This document shows positions 36,768 to 44,584 of a stretch of DNA of 64,000 bases, one piece after another (positions within the stretch are counted from its first letter, which is position 1; every line of letters begins with the position of its first letter). This DNA is from Rhodobacteraceae bacterium Alg231-04. Its GTDB lineage: Bacteria > Pseudomonadota > Alphaproteobacteria > Rhodobacterales > Rhodobacteraceae. The notes below the pieces were generated by a model that was not told where the DNA came from, did not search any database, and saw only the letters and a list, made by a program, of their open reading frames with translations. The stretch lies in the NCBI GenBank assembly GCA_900143635.1, contig FREY01000004.1, forward strand, positions 372,001-436,000, given 5' to 3'. Made by a program: the position numbers and the translations under genes.

Positions 36768-36791
36768 AAAGGCCGCCCAGAGGCGGCCTTT
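36768..36791. terminator. Bidirectional terminator
   Basis: AAAGGCCGCC-caga-GGCGGCCTTT with T-runs on both strands, between the exported protein and the convergent sspB. Confidence 0.85.
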
Positions 36792-36816
36792 TTCATGTGG
36801 AACTTGTTCTCGCAGG

Positions 36817-37287
36817 TTATTTGCGGAAACTGTCCAGTGAGACAACATCAGCGTCCGCTTTTACCGGCTCTTCATCGGTTGCATCTTCTGCGTCATCGCC
36901 ATCGTGATCCATCAGATCATCGTCATCATCCTGATCGGTGCTTTCGAACCGCAGGCCAAACTCCACCGAAGGATCGACGAAGGTCTTGATGGCATCATAG
37001 GGAATATACAGGGCTTCGGGCGCGTCGCCAAAGTTCAGCGATATGCCAAATCCGTCTTCACCTACGTCCAGATTGTCAAACCAGTGCTGCATCACCACGG
37101 TCATTTCACCCGGATAGCGGTCAGCCAGCCATTCGGCCAGTTGCGCGTCGGGGTGGGTGGTGTCGAAGGTGATGAAGAAGTGGTGATTCCCTGGAAGCCC
37201 GTGTTCAGCGACGTCTTCTAAAACCGTGCGGATCAGACCCCGCATGGCGGAATGCATCAGGTTTCCGTAATCAATATCGCGGGACAT
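36817..37287 (-). CDS. sspB: SspB-family ClpXP adaptor
   Basis: 156 residues, alphaproteobacterial SspB type. SspB tethers ssrA-tagged proteins to ClpX for degradation. The folded domain runs to about 115 (DYGNLMHSAMRGLIRTVLEDV, FFITFDTTHPDA, VMQHWFDNLDVGEDGFGISLNFGD). It is followed by an acidic linker (STDQDDDDDLMDHDGDDAEDA) and a short conserved tail VVSLDSFRK that binds ClpX. The tmRNA gene encoding the cognate tag lies only 3 kb away on the same strand. Confidence 0.93.
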   Translation of the reverse strand: MSRDIDYGNLMHSAMRGLIRTVLEDVAEHGLPGNHHFFITFDTTHPDAQLAEWLADRYPGEMTVVMQHWFDNLDVGEDGFGISLNFGDAPEALYIPYDAIKTFVDPSVEFGLRFESTDQDDDDDLMDHDGDDAEDATDEEPVKADADVVSLDSFRK

Positions 37288-37406
37288 TCGTTACCCTCTT
37301 TTGCCTATGCCATCAGCATAAGGGATTCGGGCAGAAACGAAAGAGCAACCGAAGCAGAATTTGCGATTGCCCTTGTTGTTCTATGGGTTGCGTGGTGCAG
37401 CCAATG

Positions 37407-38675
37407 CTATGCCAAGGCGGGAACAAATGACAGGGCCAGCCCGGCGGCGGCCAGTGTGACAAGGGTGCGCCCCATGCCCCAGCGCAGATGCAGCATGAGT
37501 GTTGCAGCAAGCAGCGTCAGCAGGACAGCGGCCCAATTCAGCGTCGATATATTTGGCAGCGCAAAACCCAGCGGCCCAAAGGTGATCTTTGCCACCTCGC
37601 CAAAGAGAACATGCAGGGCAAACCAGACCGAAAGGTTCAGAATGACGCCGACAACAGCCGCGGTAATCGCTTTGAGGGCGGCGCCCAGTCGCGGGTGGCC
37701 GGTGATCTGCTCTACGTAAGGCGCGGCAAGGAAGATCCACAAAAAACAGGGCATGAAGGTCGCCCAAAGCGCCACGGCACCGGCCGCAAGCCCCAGGGCT
37801 ACACCGCCGTTTTGCAGGCCAGACAACATGGCGACAAATTGGGTGACCAGGATCAGCGGGCCCGGAGTTGTTTCGGCCAGGCCCAGCGCGTCAATCATCT
37901 GGCCTGCTTCGATCCACTGATAATGCTGCACCACGGTCTGGCTCATATAGGCAAGCACGGCATAGGCGCCGCCAAAGGTGACAACTGCGAGCTTGGCAAA
38001 GAACCAGCCGATATCGGACAAGAACTCCCAGCCCGCCAGCGACAGGCCGATCAGCGGCAAGAGCCAAAGCCCGCCCCAGATCAGCGCCTGTCTCAAGGCG
38101 GTGCCAGTCTGTGGCCGAACGGTTTGCGGCGGTGTCACACCCGTGGTGCTGCCCTTGGCAAAACCATAGATGCCAGCGCCGAGGACCACGACAGGGAAGG
38201 GGATGTTCAGCGCATAAAGCGCGACAAAACCGATCCCGGCCAACAGCCAGCCATCTGCCCCATGCAGCGCCTTGCCTGCCAGTTTTCGCAAGGCCTGCAG
38301 GACGATGATCACCACCGCTGCCTTCACGCCAAGAAAGGCAGCCTGCACGCCGGGCACCTGCCCGAAAGCTGCGTAAAGCCCAACCAGGAGGGAAATCACC
38401 AGCGCGCCGGGTAAGACAAACAGCAGCCCTGCCATCAGCCCGCCAGTCACGCCGCGCAACCGCCAGCCCGCGTAGGTCGCCAGCTGCATTGCCTCGGGGC
38501 CGGGCAGCAGCATGCAAAAGGACAGGGCGCGCAGAAATCCGTCTTCGCTCAGCCAGGGGCGGTCCTCGACCAGCTCCTTGTGCATCACCGCGATTTGCGC
38601 CGCCGGGCCGCCGAAACTGTAGATGCCGATGCGGCCAAAGACCCTCAGCATGTCGGTCAGTGTTGGGGAAGTCAT
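37407..38675 (-). CDS. chrA: Chromate efflux transporter, long form
   Basis: 422 residues, two homologous CHR halves. The N-half begins RVFGRIGIYSFGGPAAQIAVMHKELV and the C-half repeats the pattern as WFFAKLAVVTFGGAYAVLAYM, each with the FGGP/FGG motif and about six hydrophobic spans. ChrA expels chromate from the cytoplasm, driven by the membrane potential. The rhodanese-ChrB fusion gene directly upstream (three-base gap) supports a chromate function over related sulfate-like transport. Confidence 0.92.
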   Translation of the reverse strand: MTSPTLTDMLRVFGRIGIYSFGGPAAQIAVMHKELVEDRPWLSEDGFLRALSFCMLLPGPEAMQLATYAGWRLRGVTGGLMAGLLFVLPGALVISLLVGLYAAFGQVPGVQAAFLGVKAAVVIIVLQALRKLAGKALHGADGWLLAGIGFVALYALNIPFPVVVLGAGIYGFAKGSTTGVTPPQTVRPQTGTALRQALIWGGLWLLPLIGLSLAGWEFLSDIGWFFAKLAVVTFGGAYAVLAYMSQTVVQHYQWIEAGQMIDALGLAETTPGPLILVTQFVAMLSGLQNGGVALGLAAGAVALWATFMPCFLWIFLAAPYVEQITGHPRLGAALKAITAAVVGVILNLSVWFALHVLFGEVAKITFGPLGFALPNISTLNWAAVLLTLLAATLMLHLRWGMGRTLVTLAAAGLALSFVPALA

Positions 38676-38678
38676 AGT

Positions 38679-39488
38679 TTATCCGTGCTTTTCCGGCCAG
38701 CTGTGGCCTTCGTCTGACCCGTCACGGGCCCAGCGGTACAGGGCATCGTAAAGCCCCATGGCGGCCTCCAACTGGGCTGTGTCGTCCTTGTATAGGCGAG
38801 ACAGGCCAACGGAAACAGCAAGAAGACCGGCCGCCTGCGGCGACGCGGCGTGGCTGTTGGTATCGGCGGCCCGAACAACCGTGGCCAGGCGTTCCAGTGC
38901 CGGGGTCGAGAGGCCAAACTCTTCGATCATCGTATCAAAAGTGCAGTTGGTGCCTCGGTGTCCCCAAAACCCATCGCTGGTGTCAAAAGCGGTCGCATTG
39001 AAACGGGCGGCCACATCTTCCACCTCAGCGGCTGGCACAAAGAGAAACCGGGCCTCGGGATCAACAAAACGCCGGATCAGCCAGGGGCAGGCAATTCGGT
39101 CGATTTTGGGCCGGTGCCGGGTGACCCAAAGGGTGCCGCGATGCGGTGTCGGAATGGATTTGACCGGTACGAGCGGCAATCCTGCCTCGCGCCAAGCCGT
39201 GTGGCCGCCGGCCAGAACCTCGGCATCAATGCCGAGGTTGCGCAGAATTGCCGCGGCCCCATGGGAGAGTTTCTTGCCTTTTTGGCAGATCACGACCGTC
39301 TTGCGCTGCGCCAGGCCAGCGGCAAGTTCATCGATGCGTGTATATGGGCAGCGAATTGAGGTAGGGATCAGGCGCGGATCTGCGGTAAAGTCTTCGTCCA
39401 GACAGACATCTATGACTGTGGGAGAGTCTGGCCTACCGATCAGCCGCATCAGGCTGGAACAGGAAATTTCGGAGAATGAAGCACGCAT
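38679..39488 (-). CDS. Rhodanese-ChrB fusion (chromate resistance protein)
   Basis: 269 residues from the ATG at 39488, which has AAAGGA at proper spacing; the ATG three codons earlier abuts that site. Residues about 20-108 are a rhodanese domain (VIDVCLDEDF, active loop VVICQKGKKLSHG with Cys68, LAGGHTAWREAGLPL). Residues about 115-265 are the ChrB C-terminal domain (LWVTRHRPKIDRIACPWLIRRFVDP, FLFVPAAEVEDVA). ChrB-type proteins sense or process chromate. The fused thiol-handling domain suggests sulfur chemistry on or with chromate; that part is inference. It shares a transcript with chrA. Confidence 0.88.
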   Translation of the reverse strand: MRASFSEISCSSLMRLIGRPDSPTVIDVCLDEDFTADPRLIPTSIRCPYTRIDELAAGLAQRKTVVICQKGKKLSHGAAAILRNLGIDAEVLAGGHTAWREAGLPLVPVKSIPTPHRGTLWVTRHRPKIDRIACPWLIRRFVDPEARFLFVPAAEVEDVAARFNATAFDTSDGFWGHRGTNCTFDTMIEEFGLSTPALERLATVVRAADTNSHAASPQAAGLLAVSVGLSRLYKDDTAQLEAAMGLYDALYRWARDGSDEGHSWPEKHG

Positions 39489-39660
39489 TAAGGGCATCCT
39501 TTCTGAGGCGGAATCAGTGGATGCGATGCTTTGGCCTGAGCCTCACGGGGCGGTCGCGAAAACCCCATGAGTGGCAATCTATGAGACCAACTTGGGATGT
39601 CAAGCATAGGCTGCGCCACATTGGTAGCGATGCCCGGCAAACCTTCGGGGTTACATCGGC

Positions 39661-40092
39661 TTAGGTAAAGTCCAGACGCTGCCCCGTCACACAGACGGCC
39701 AGTGCATCTTCGGGCAGCTGATCAAGCTGTTCAAAGAGCGAGAAGAAATCCAAGAGATTGTGTTTCTCAGCAATTTTTCCATTGTTGAAACGGATCATTA
39801 CGTGGCTGGAAAACTCGACAGGGGCACCATTGTCGGGCCGGTTACCATGCACCGTGACAAGGGCTGCCAGCCAATTCTCATCTTCAACGGTATAGATGAT
39901 TTCTGGACGGATATTATTCAGCAGCATTTTTGAGGCTGTAACCAGCTCTTCGATTTCCTGCCGTGTGACGTTGCTGTCATGCAGGAAACCCTGTGCCGCC
40001 GAAACGTTTTCAAACAGTTGGTCGATGACGTCCAGGTTTCCATTTTGCCAGACCTCTTCATACCAAAGTTCGAGGATTTCCCTTTTTTTCAT
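39661..40092 (-). CDS. NTF2/SnoaL-like protein, paralog 1
   Basis: 143 residues, beginning MKKREILELWYEEVWQNGN. It has the cone-shaped alpha+beta pattern of SnoaL/NTF2-like proteins (FSSHVMIRFNNGKIAEKHNLLDFFSLFEQL). It is clearly paralogous, with equal length, to the protein at 41433-41864: matching WYxEVWxNGNLDxID, HVMxRFxNGxI and the ends FFSxFEQLxQLPxDxLxxCxTGQxLD. GAGG precedes the ATG. A catalytic role is not evident. Between the two paralogs lie the tmRNA gene and tenA. Confidence 0.85.
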   Translation of the reverse strand: MKKREILELWYEEVWQNGNLDVIDQLFENVSAAQGFLHDSNVTRQEIEELVTASKMLLNNIRPEIIYTVEDENWLAALVTVHGNRPDNGAPVEFSSHVMIRFNNGKIAEKHNLLDFFSLFEQLDQLPEDALAVCVTGQRLDFT

Positions 40093-40274
40093 AATAGCCT
40101 CACATCTGTATTGCGCCAGTTCTACCTAGTAATGGTCAAATTACTATAAATAACTCAAGCGCTTATAGGTGGCGTGCAGCGATTTTTTGTCTTTAAATGT
40201 CTGGAGGTCCAAGCGTCGAAACCGGCTATGCGGTGCGGCACCAAAGCAGGTTCCATAGCCCGTCAAAAGATCAT

Positions 40275-40600
40275 CAAAGTGGGAGTGTAGTGCAGGTTTC
40301 TGTTGCCAGGTACCTGCGAACCCCGCCAAACGCTGCAAAGCGAGAGGACTTAATTTTCGGTTTTCCGAACTGCTTACGCAGCCAGGGCTACCGGAGCACG
40401 ATTGTCATTTGCAATTGTACAGTTTTCGCCGATGACGGTGGCAGACAGCCGAGACAAAGCTAACCCTTTTAGACGTTCGTCGATCCTATTTCGACCCCAT
40501 CGCCCCCAAATGAAGGGTGTTTGGTGGAGTCGCCGGGTACCGCCCCCGGGTCCGATCCGCTTATTACGAGCGCATTTATGTCCATAGTTCCCGAGGGAAC
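40275..40600 (-). ncRNA. ssrA: Two-piece (circularly permuted) alphaproteobacterial tmRNA
   Basis: On the reverse strand the acceptor piece comes first and ends at 40522 with CGACTCCACCA; its T-arm is CCGGG-GGCGGTA-CCCGG. After a short intervening segment the coding piece starts at about 40507 with GGGGGCGATGGGGTCG, the permuted 5' half of the tRNA-like domain. The tag frame at 40412-40374 reads GCA AAT GAC AAT CGT GCT CCG GTA GCC CTG GCT GCG TAA, i.e. ANDNRAPVALAA. A hairpin CTGC-GTAA-GCAG spans the stop. The acceptor stem contains G3-U70, the alanine identity pair, and an apparent G5-A68 mismatch. A possible -10 TATATT lies at 40607-40612. The outer ends are estimates. Confidence 0.92.
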
Positions 40601-40672
40601 GGATTTAATATAGGCTGCGGCTCCGGAGATTTGAAGGGGCAATGTCACAATCGGGCCAAATGATTGGTCTGG

Positions 40673-41320
40673 CTATCCCTCGTAGGCCGCATCCCAAAAG
40701 TCACGCTCCAGTGCGACGGCGCGCAAGAACAAGGCTTCGACGCTTTGCTGACCGGCCCTGTCCAGAGTTTCCCATTGTTTATCAAGCTGGCCACGCAGGT
40801 ATTCCACAACGCTCTCAAAGCCTTCGCCGGCGTGCAGGGTGATCCAGTCGGCGAACCAGAACGGCAGGTCGGCGCGGGGTGGGTGCACCGGGGCGGCCCA
40901 GCTCAGATAGACCCATTCGGCCACCACCAGAACAGCGAGCATTTTTTCGTATGAGCCCGATGCAGCGGCCTCGGCCATCAGGGCCTGAAAGGCCTTGGTC
41001 TGTGGCGCCGGGGCGGCATTGATGGCGGCCTCATCCATGCCAAGCGCTTCGAAAGAGCGCAGGAAATAGGTGTTTTCCGGCCCGGTGATCACCGCCAGAA
41101 ACTGTGCCGCAGGAACAGAGTCGGCGAGGGATGGTGCATGGGCGATGGCGCTGGCCAGAAGGCGCACAAACCCATCGATGAATTGATAGTCCTGCGCCAG
41201 ATACCAGCGCATCTTGTCCTGCGGCAGGGTGCCTGTCGCCAGTTCGCGGGTGAAGGCATGCGTGGTTGCAGCCTGCCAGTCGGTGCCGGCAAGAGTTCTC
41301 AGGTGATCTGTTGGGCGCAT
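40673..41320 (-). CDS. tenA: TenA/PqqC-fold protein (thiaminase II family)
   Basis: 215 residues, normal TenA length, all helical. TenA hydrolyses thiamine breakdown products to recover the pyrimidine moiety. Marks include TLPQDKMRWYLAQDYQFIDGF near residue 35 and the C-terminal WITLHAGEGFESVVEYLRG with the conserved Glu region. The nucleophile cysteine usually in WxxxIxxCx is not evident to me: the corresponding segment reads EKMLAVLVVAEWVYLSW, which suggests the TenA_E-like branch or a related hydrolase. No thiamine riboswitch motif was found upstream. Confidence 0.85.
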   Translation of the reverse strand: MRPTDHLRTLAGTDWQAATTHAFTRELATGTLPQDKMRWYLAQDYQFIDGFVRLLASAIAHAPSLADSVPAAQFLAVITGPENTYFLRSFEALGMDEAAINAAPAPQTKAFQALMAEAAASGSYEKMLAVLVVAEWVYLSWAAPVHPPRADLPFWFADWITLHAGEGFESVVEYLRGQLDKQWETLDRAGQQSVEALFLRAVALERDFWDAAYEG

Positions 41321-41432
41321 GGTCTTTGGGTTCCGTGTCTTGGTTTTTGTTCACAAAAATCGCGTTTTGCGACCAAGGGCAAGCCCCCGCTGAAATCATA
41401 CCCGGTGTTTGCTATAGGATTCAGAGTGTTGT

Positions 41433-41864
41433 TCAGGCCCAGTCGAGTTTCTGACCGGTAAGGCAGATCGGCAGGCTGTCCGGGGGCAATTGGCCAAGCT
41501 GCTCGAAGAAGGAAAAGAAATCGAATTGATAGAAGGATTCGACGATCTGACCGTTTTCAAACCGCGCCATGACATGACCGGACACATGGATCGGGCGTCC
41601 AGTTTCCGGAACCTCGGTATCGATGGAGGTGCGGGCGGCCAGCCAATCGCCTTGTTCGACGGTCTGGGCCAGCTCAACCTTGATCGGGCCAAGCAGTCCG
41701 CGGATGGCTTCGACAAGGTCAGAAAACTCTCGACGTGAAATGCCCAGCGCCGGGATAATTCCCTGCGCCTCCACATCTACACCAAGCATTTCGTCGATGG
41801 CGTCGAGGTTGCCGTTTGTCCAAACCTCATCGTACCAACGCTGAAGGATTTCCGAATTCGTCAT
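41433..41864 (-). CDS. NTF2/SnoaL-like protein, paralog 2
   Basis: 143 residues from the ATG at 41864 (MTNSEILQRWYDEVWTNGN), chosen by alignment with the equal-length paralog at 39661-40092; an in-frame ATG six codons upstream is possible. The two proteins keep the same order of conserved blocks, including SGHVMARFENGQIVESFYQFDFFSFFEQL here. This copy's product is about as diverged from its partner as unlinked family members usually are, so the pair is not a recent duplication. It precedes tenA on the same strand with a 112-base gap. Function unknown. Confidence 0.83.
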   Translation of the reverse strand: MTNSEILQRWYDEVWTNGNLDAIDEMLGVDVEAQGIIPALGISRREFSDLVEAIRGLLGPIKVELAQTVEQGDWLAARTSIDTEVPETGRPIHVSGHVMARFENGQIVESFYQFDFFSFFEQLGQLPPDSLPICLTGQKLDWA

Positions 41865-42239
41865 TGTTTGCCCATGTGCCATTCTAGCACGAAATTTCCA
41901 GTTCAAGCTGTCTGCGCCCGATAATTGGCGCGTGCAATGGAATTCTAACTCTCGAAACAAAATTCTTAACGGCGTGGTCGGAACGCTCAAAGCCGCGCGC
42001 TGAGGTCATGAAGATAGGGTTGGGGTGGCGACGGAGCGAAGTGTTGGAAAATTCATTTAACTGCGGCAGTTTGCCTCAGGCGGTGTTAGTGCAGTTCTGC
42101 TGGCGCGCGCAATCAGTATGCGCAGCCTGTCATGCAAAGATGCAACAGGATGGCCAGCCGCCAATAGGGCCTTTTGCCAGCCAGAGACATCAAGGTGCGA
42201 AGGCAGATTCGAATGGCTGGCTTTTGTGTCGTTTCTGGG
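41865..42239. other. 375-base gap
   Basis: No frame longer than about 125 codons has a ribosome site or motif. The sequence right of 42060 is moderately GC-rich and structureless to my reading. Nothing supported here. Confidence 0.45.
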
Positions 42240-42974
42240 TCAGCCGGACCGGGTTCCACGCGCTGCAAAAACGTCCGAGGCGAGTTTTCGCGTCTCAGCC
42301 TCCAGATCCTTCAACCCGGCCACTGCCGCATCGCCGTTGGCCTCCTCCAGCGCATCGGCAATGCGGCTGTGCAGGGTGGTGATCGCCTCGCGCGAGCGGG
42401 CGGTGAAGGTGATCATGTTCATCAGCGGCTGCATGGCTTCAACGGCACCGGCCAGCTGATAGGAGAGGACCGGATTATGGGCCCCATCCACCAATGCGCG
42501 GTGGAAGGCCACGTCTGAATCACAAAAGGCCTCATCCGTCAGGCCGGGCTGGGACTGGCGGAAAACCTCGGCGCGCATGGTGGCCAGTTGATCGGGGGTG
42601 CGACGTTGCGCTGACAGCGGCGCACAGGCGCGTTCCAGTGCATAGCGCGCTTCGCAGGCGGTGTCGAAACTGACCGCATTCATGCTCAGCAGCAGGGTCG
42701 AAGTGGTGATCTGCTGACTATAGGCATCCTGAAAACTGAGCCGGTTTACAAAAGCCCCGCCTGTTGCACCGCGCTGGGTGCGGATCAGCGACTGCGCCGC
42801 CAGGCGTTTCAGCGCTTCGCGCACTGTTGGTCGCGATACTTTGAACTGATCGGCCAGCTCGGACTCCGAGGGCAGGCGTTCATCAACAATAAGATCACCA
42901 GTTATGATCGCCTCTTTGATGGCTTCCGCTATCTGTACAGACAGGCCTGCGGGATTGTCGGGGTCGATCTTCAT
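42240..42974 (-). CDS. FadR-subfamily GntR transcriptional regulator
   Basis: 244 residues. The N-terminal winged helix has LPSESELADQFKVSRPTVREALKRLAAQSLIRTQRGA in segments, then GGAFVNR. The C-terminal FCD domain (about 95-235) has the expected metal-ligand histidines and acidic residues in AFCDSDVAFHRALVDGAHNPVL and TARSREAITTLHSRIADAL. Such regulators respond to carboxylic acids. A GntR regulator sits near dmdA in Ruegeria pomeroyi, so this one may control the DMSP genes downstream; the two DUF genes lie between. It diverges from the DUF2182 gene. Confidence 0.88.
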   Translation of the reverse strand: MKIDPDNPAGLSVQIAEAIKEAIITGDLIVDERLPSESELADQFKVSRPTVREALKRLAAQSLIRTQRGATGGAFVNRLSFQDAYSQQITTSTLLLSMNAVSFDTACEARYALERACAPLSAQRRTPDQLATMRAEVFRQSQPGLTDEAFCDSDVAFHRALVDGAHNPVLSYQLAGAVEAMQPLMNMITFTARSREAITTLHSRIADALEEANGDAAVAGLKDLEAETRKLASDVFAARGTRSG

Positions 42975-43010
42975 GGTGTCATTGTTTCCGGCACTGTGAT
43001 GCAGATTTCA

Positions 43011-43062
43011 TTTGTCAGACATTTGAGGCTGTGGCAAGGCTGGGTTTAAATGTAAGACAATT
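43011..43062. promoter_or_regulatory. Candidate GntR operators in the divergent promoter
   Basis: TTTGTCAGACATTT (43011-43024) carries the dyad TGTC-a-GACA, and a related ATGTAAGACAATT lies at 43050-43062. Both lie between the FadR-type gene and the DUF2182 gene. FadR-family operators often look like TNGTNNNACNA, which these resemble. Confidence 0.4.
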
Positions 43063-43093
43063 GAAGCGGGCGCGATTCGTAAGGGGAGAGACG

Positions 43094-43864
43094 ATGAAAG
43101 CGAGGCTGGCACAGGGGATCAGAGGCATGGGGGGCTGGCACTGGCTGGCGCTTTATGGCGCGATCCTGGCGGCTTGGGCGGTTCTTTACACGCTGTCCGC
43201 GCCTGCTGCCCTGCGCGAGGCCAGCGCCATCTACGGCGGTGATTTCTGGCGCGACTTTTGCACCCTGACGCCAGATGCGGCCGGCTATGCGCGGATGGTG
43301 GTGATGTGGGCCTTGATGTCGGCGGCCATGATGGCCCCGACCGCGCTGCCCGCGCTGGCCACTTACGAAGACATCGGCCACACGCAGGCAGAAACACAGT
43401 TTGCGCAGCTGGTCATTGGCTATCTTGCTGTCTGGTTAGGGTTTTCACTGGTTGCGGCAGCACTGCAGCTGTTGCTGTTTCAGGGCGGCCTGCTGACCGC
43501 ATTTGGAGACAGCCAGTCACAGCTTTTGTCGGCGGCGCTGCTGCTTGTTGCCGGGCTCTACCAGTTCTCGGCGATGAAAGAGGCTTGCCTGAGCAAATGC
43601 CGCCGCCCGCTGACCTTCTTCCTGCAGCATTGGGAGGAGGGCTCGCTGAAAAACGGGTTGCGACTGGGGCTGGTGTGCCTTGGCTGCTGCTGGGCGCTGA
43701 TGTTGCTGGCTTTCGCTGGCGGGGTGATGAACCTCGCCTTCATGGGGCTGGCAACGGTCTTCATGGTCTTTGAAAAACTGCCGGATCTTGGCCGCTACGT
43801 GACCCGCCCACTGGGCGTGGCGCTCTTGGCCGGATCGGTTTTAATGGTACTGAATACACTCTGA
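43094..43864 (+). CDS. DUF2182 integral membrane protein
   Basis: 256 residues from the ATG at 43094 with GGGGAGAG upstream. Five or six spans; the region AGYARMVVMWALMSAAMMAPTALPALATYED is the DUF2182 signature, a predicted metal-binding membrane family. The tail contains a cysteine cluster (KEACLSKCRRP, VCLGCCWAL) likely to bind metal. The DUF1326 protein follows after 15 bases; this pairing is seen elsewhere and suggests one system. Function is unknown. Confidence 0.88.
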   Translation: MKARLAQGIRGMGGWHWLALYGAILAAWAVLYTLSAPAALREASAIYGGDFWRDFCTLTPDAAGYARMVVMWALMSAAMMAPTALPALATYEDIGHTQAETQFAQLVIGYLAVWLGFSLVAAALQLLLFQGGLLTAFGDSQSQLLSAALLLVAGLYQFSAMKEACLSKCRRPLTFFLQHWEEGSLKNGLRLGLVCLGCCWALMLLAFAGGVMNLAFMGLATVFMVFEKLPDLGRYVTRPLGVALLAGSVLMVLNTL

Positions 43865-43879
43865 TAAGGGAGATAAAAC

Positions 43880-44512
43880 ATGGCTTTGGACGGCGAAGTT
43901 GGCACCGTGCCCTGGACGATCAAGGGCGAATTGATCCTGAACTGCAACTGTACGGTCTTTTGCCCCTGCGTGGTCAGCCTGGGCCAGCACCCACCCACCG
44001 AGGGCCATTGCCAGGCCTGGGCGGGAATCCGCATCGATGCCGGCGAATACGGCGATGAGGACCTTTCGGGCCTGAACGTCGGCCTGTTTCTGGAAATCCC
44101 CGGCAATATGGGCCGCGGCAACTGGAAAGCCGCCGCATATATCGATGACCGCGCATCCGACGCCGCCTACGAGGCGCTGGTCAATATCTTTTCCGGCGCC
44201 GCCCGCGGCACCACCGGCCTGTTTGCCATGTTGGTGAGCGAATTCCTCGGGGCAGAACGTGCGCCGGTGACATTTGAGACCGAAGGCAAGGAACGCCGCT
44301 TGATGGTTGGTAAGAAGATCCAAGGGTCGGTTGTGCCGGTAGAAGGCAAGGACGGCAAGGACATCGTCGTCACCAACACTGAATACTGGATGGGCCCTGA
44401 TATCACTGTCGCCAAGGCCACCAAAGGCCGGGTGCGCGCCTTTGGCCGGGTCTGGGATTTCGATGGCCGCTCGGCCGAAATCTGCCAGATCGACTGGCAC
44501 GGCCCACGCTAA
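43880..44512 (+). CDS. DUF1326 cysteine-rich soluble protein
   Basis: 210 residues. The N-terminal motif LNCNCTVFCPCVVSLG carries four closely spaced cysteines, followed by HCQAW; this is the DUF1326 hallmark and looks like a metal site. The remainder is beta-rich (VPVEGKDGKDIVVTNTEYW, KGRVRAFGRVWDFDGRSAEIC). No catalytic assignment is known to me. It is preceded by the DUF2182 membrane protein and followed by dmdA after 72 bases on the same strand. Confidence 0.88.
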   Translation: MALDGEVGTVPWTIKGELILNCNCTVFCPCVVSLGQHPPTEGHCQAWAGIRIDAGEYGDEDLSGLNVGLFLEIPGNMGRGNWKAAAYIDDRASDAAYEALVNIFSGAARGTTGLFAMLVSEFLGAERAPVTFETEGKERRLMVGKKIQGSVVPVEGKDGKDIVVTNTEYWMGPDITVAKATKGRVRAFGRVWDFDGRSAEICQIDWHGPR

Positions 44513-44584
44513 GCGAGCCCTGTCGGCGGGCGCTTCAGAGCGTGCCGCCGGCGTAAACAGTTCCCGTTGTCAGGAGGTTAGGCA

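Noticed and set aside
40197-40463. 88-codon plus-strand frame in the tmRNA region
   Set aside because: It is antisense to the tmRNA gene, whose tag frame and tRNA-like parts explain the sequence.
41321-41432. Possible thiamine riboswitch before tenA
   Set aside because: None of the conserved THI-box segments (CTGAGA, ACCTGA-type) is present.
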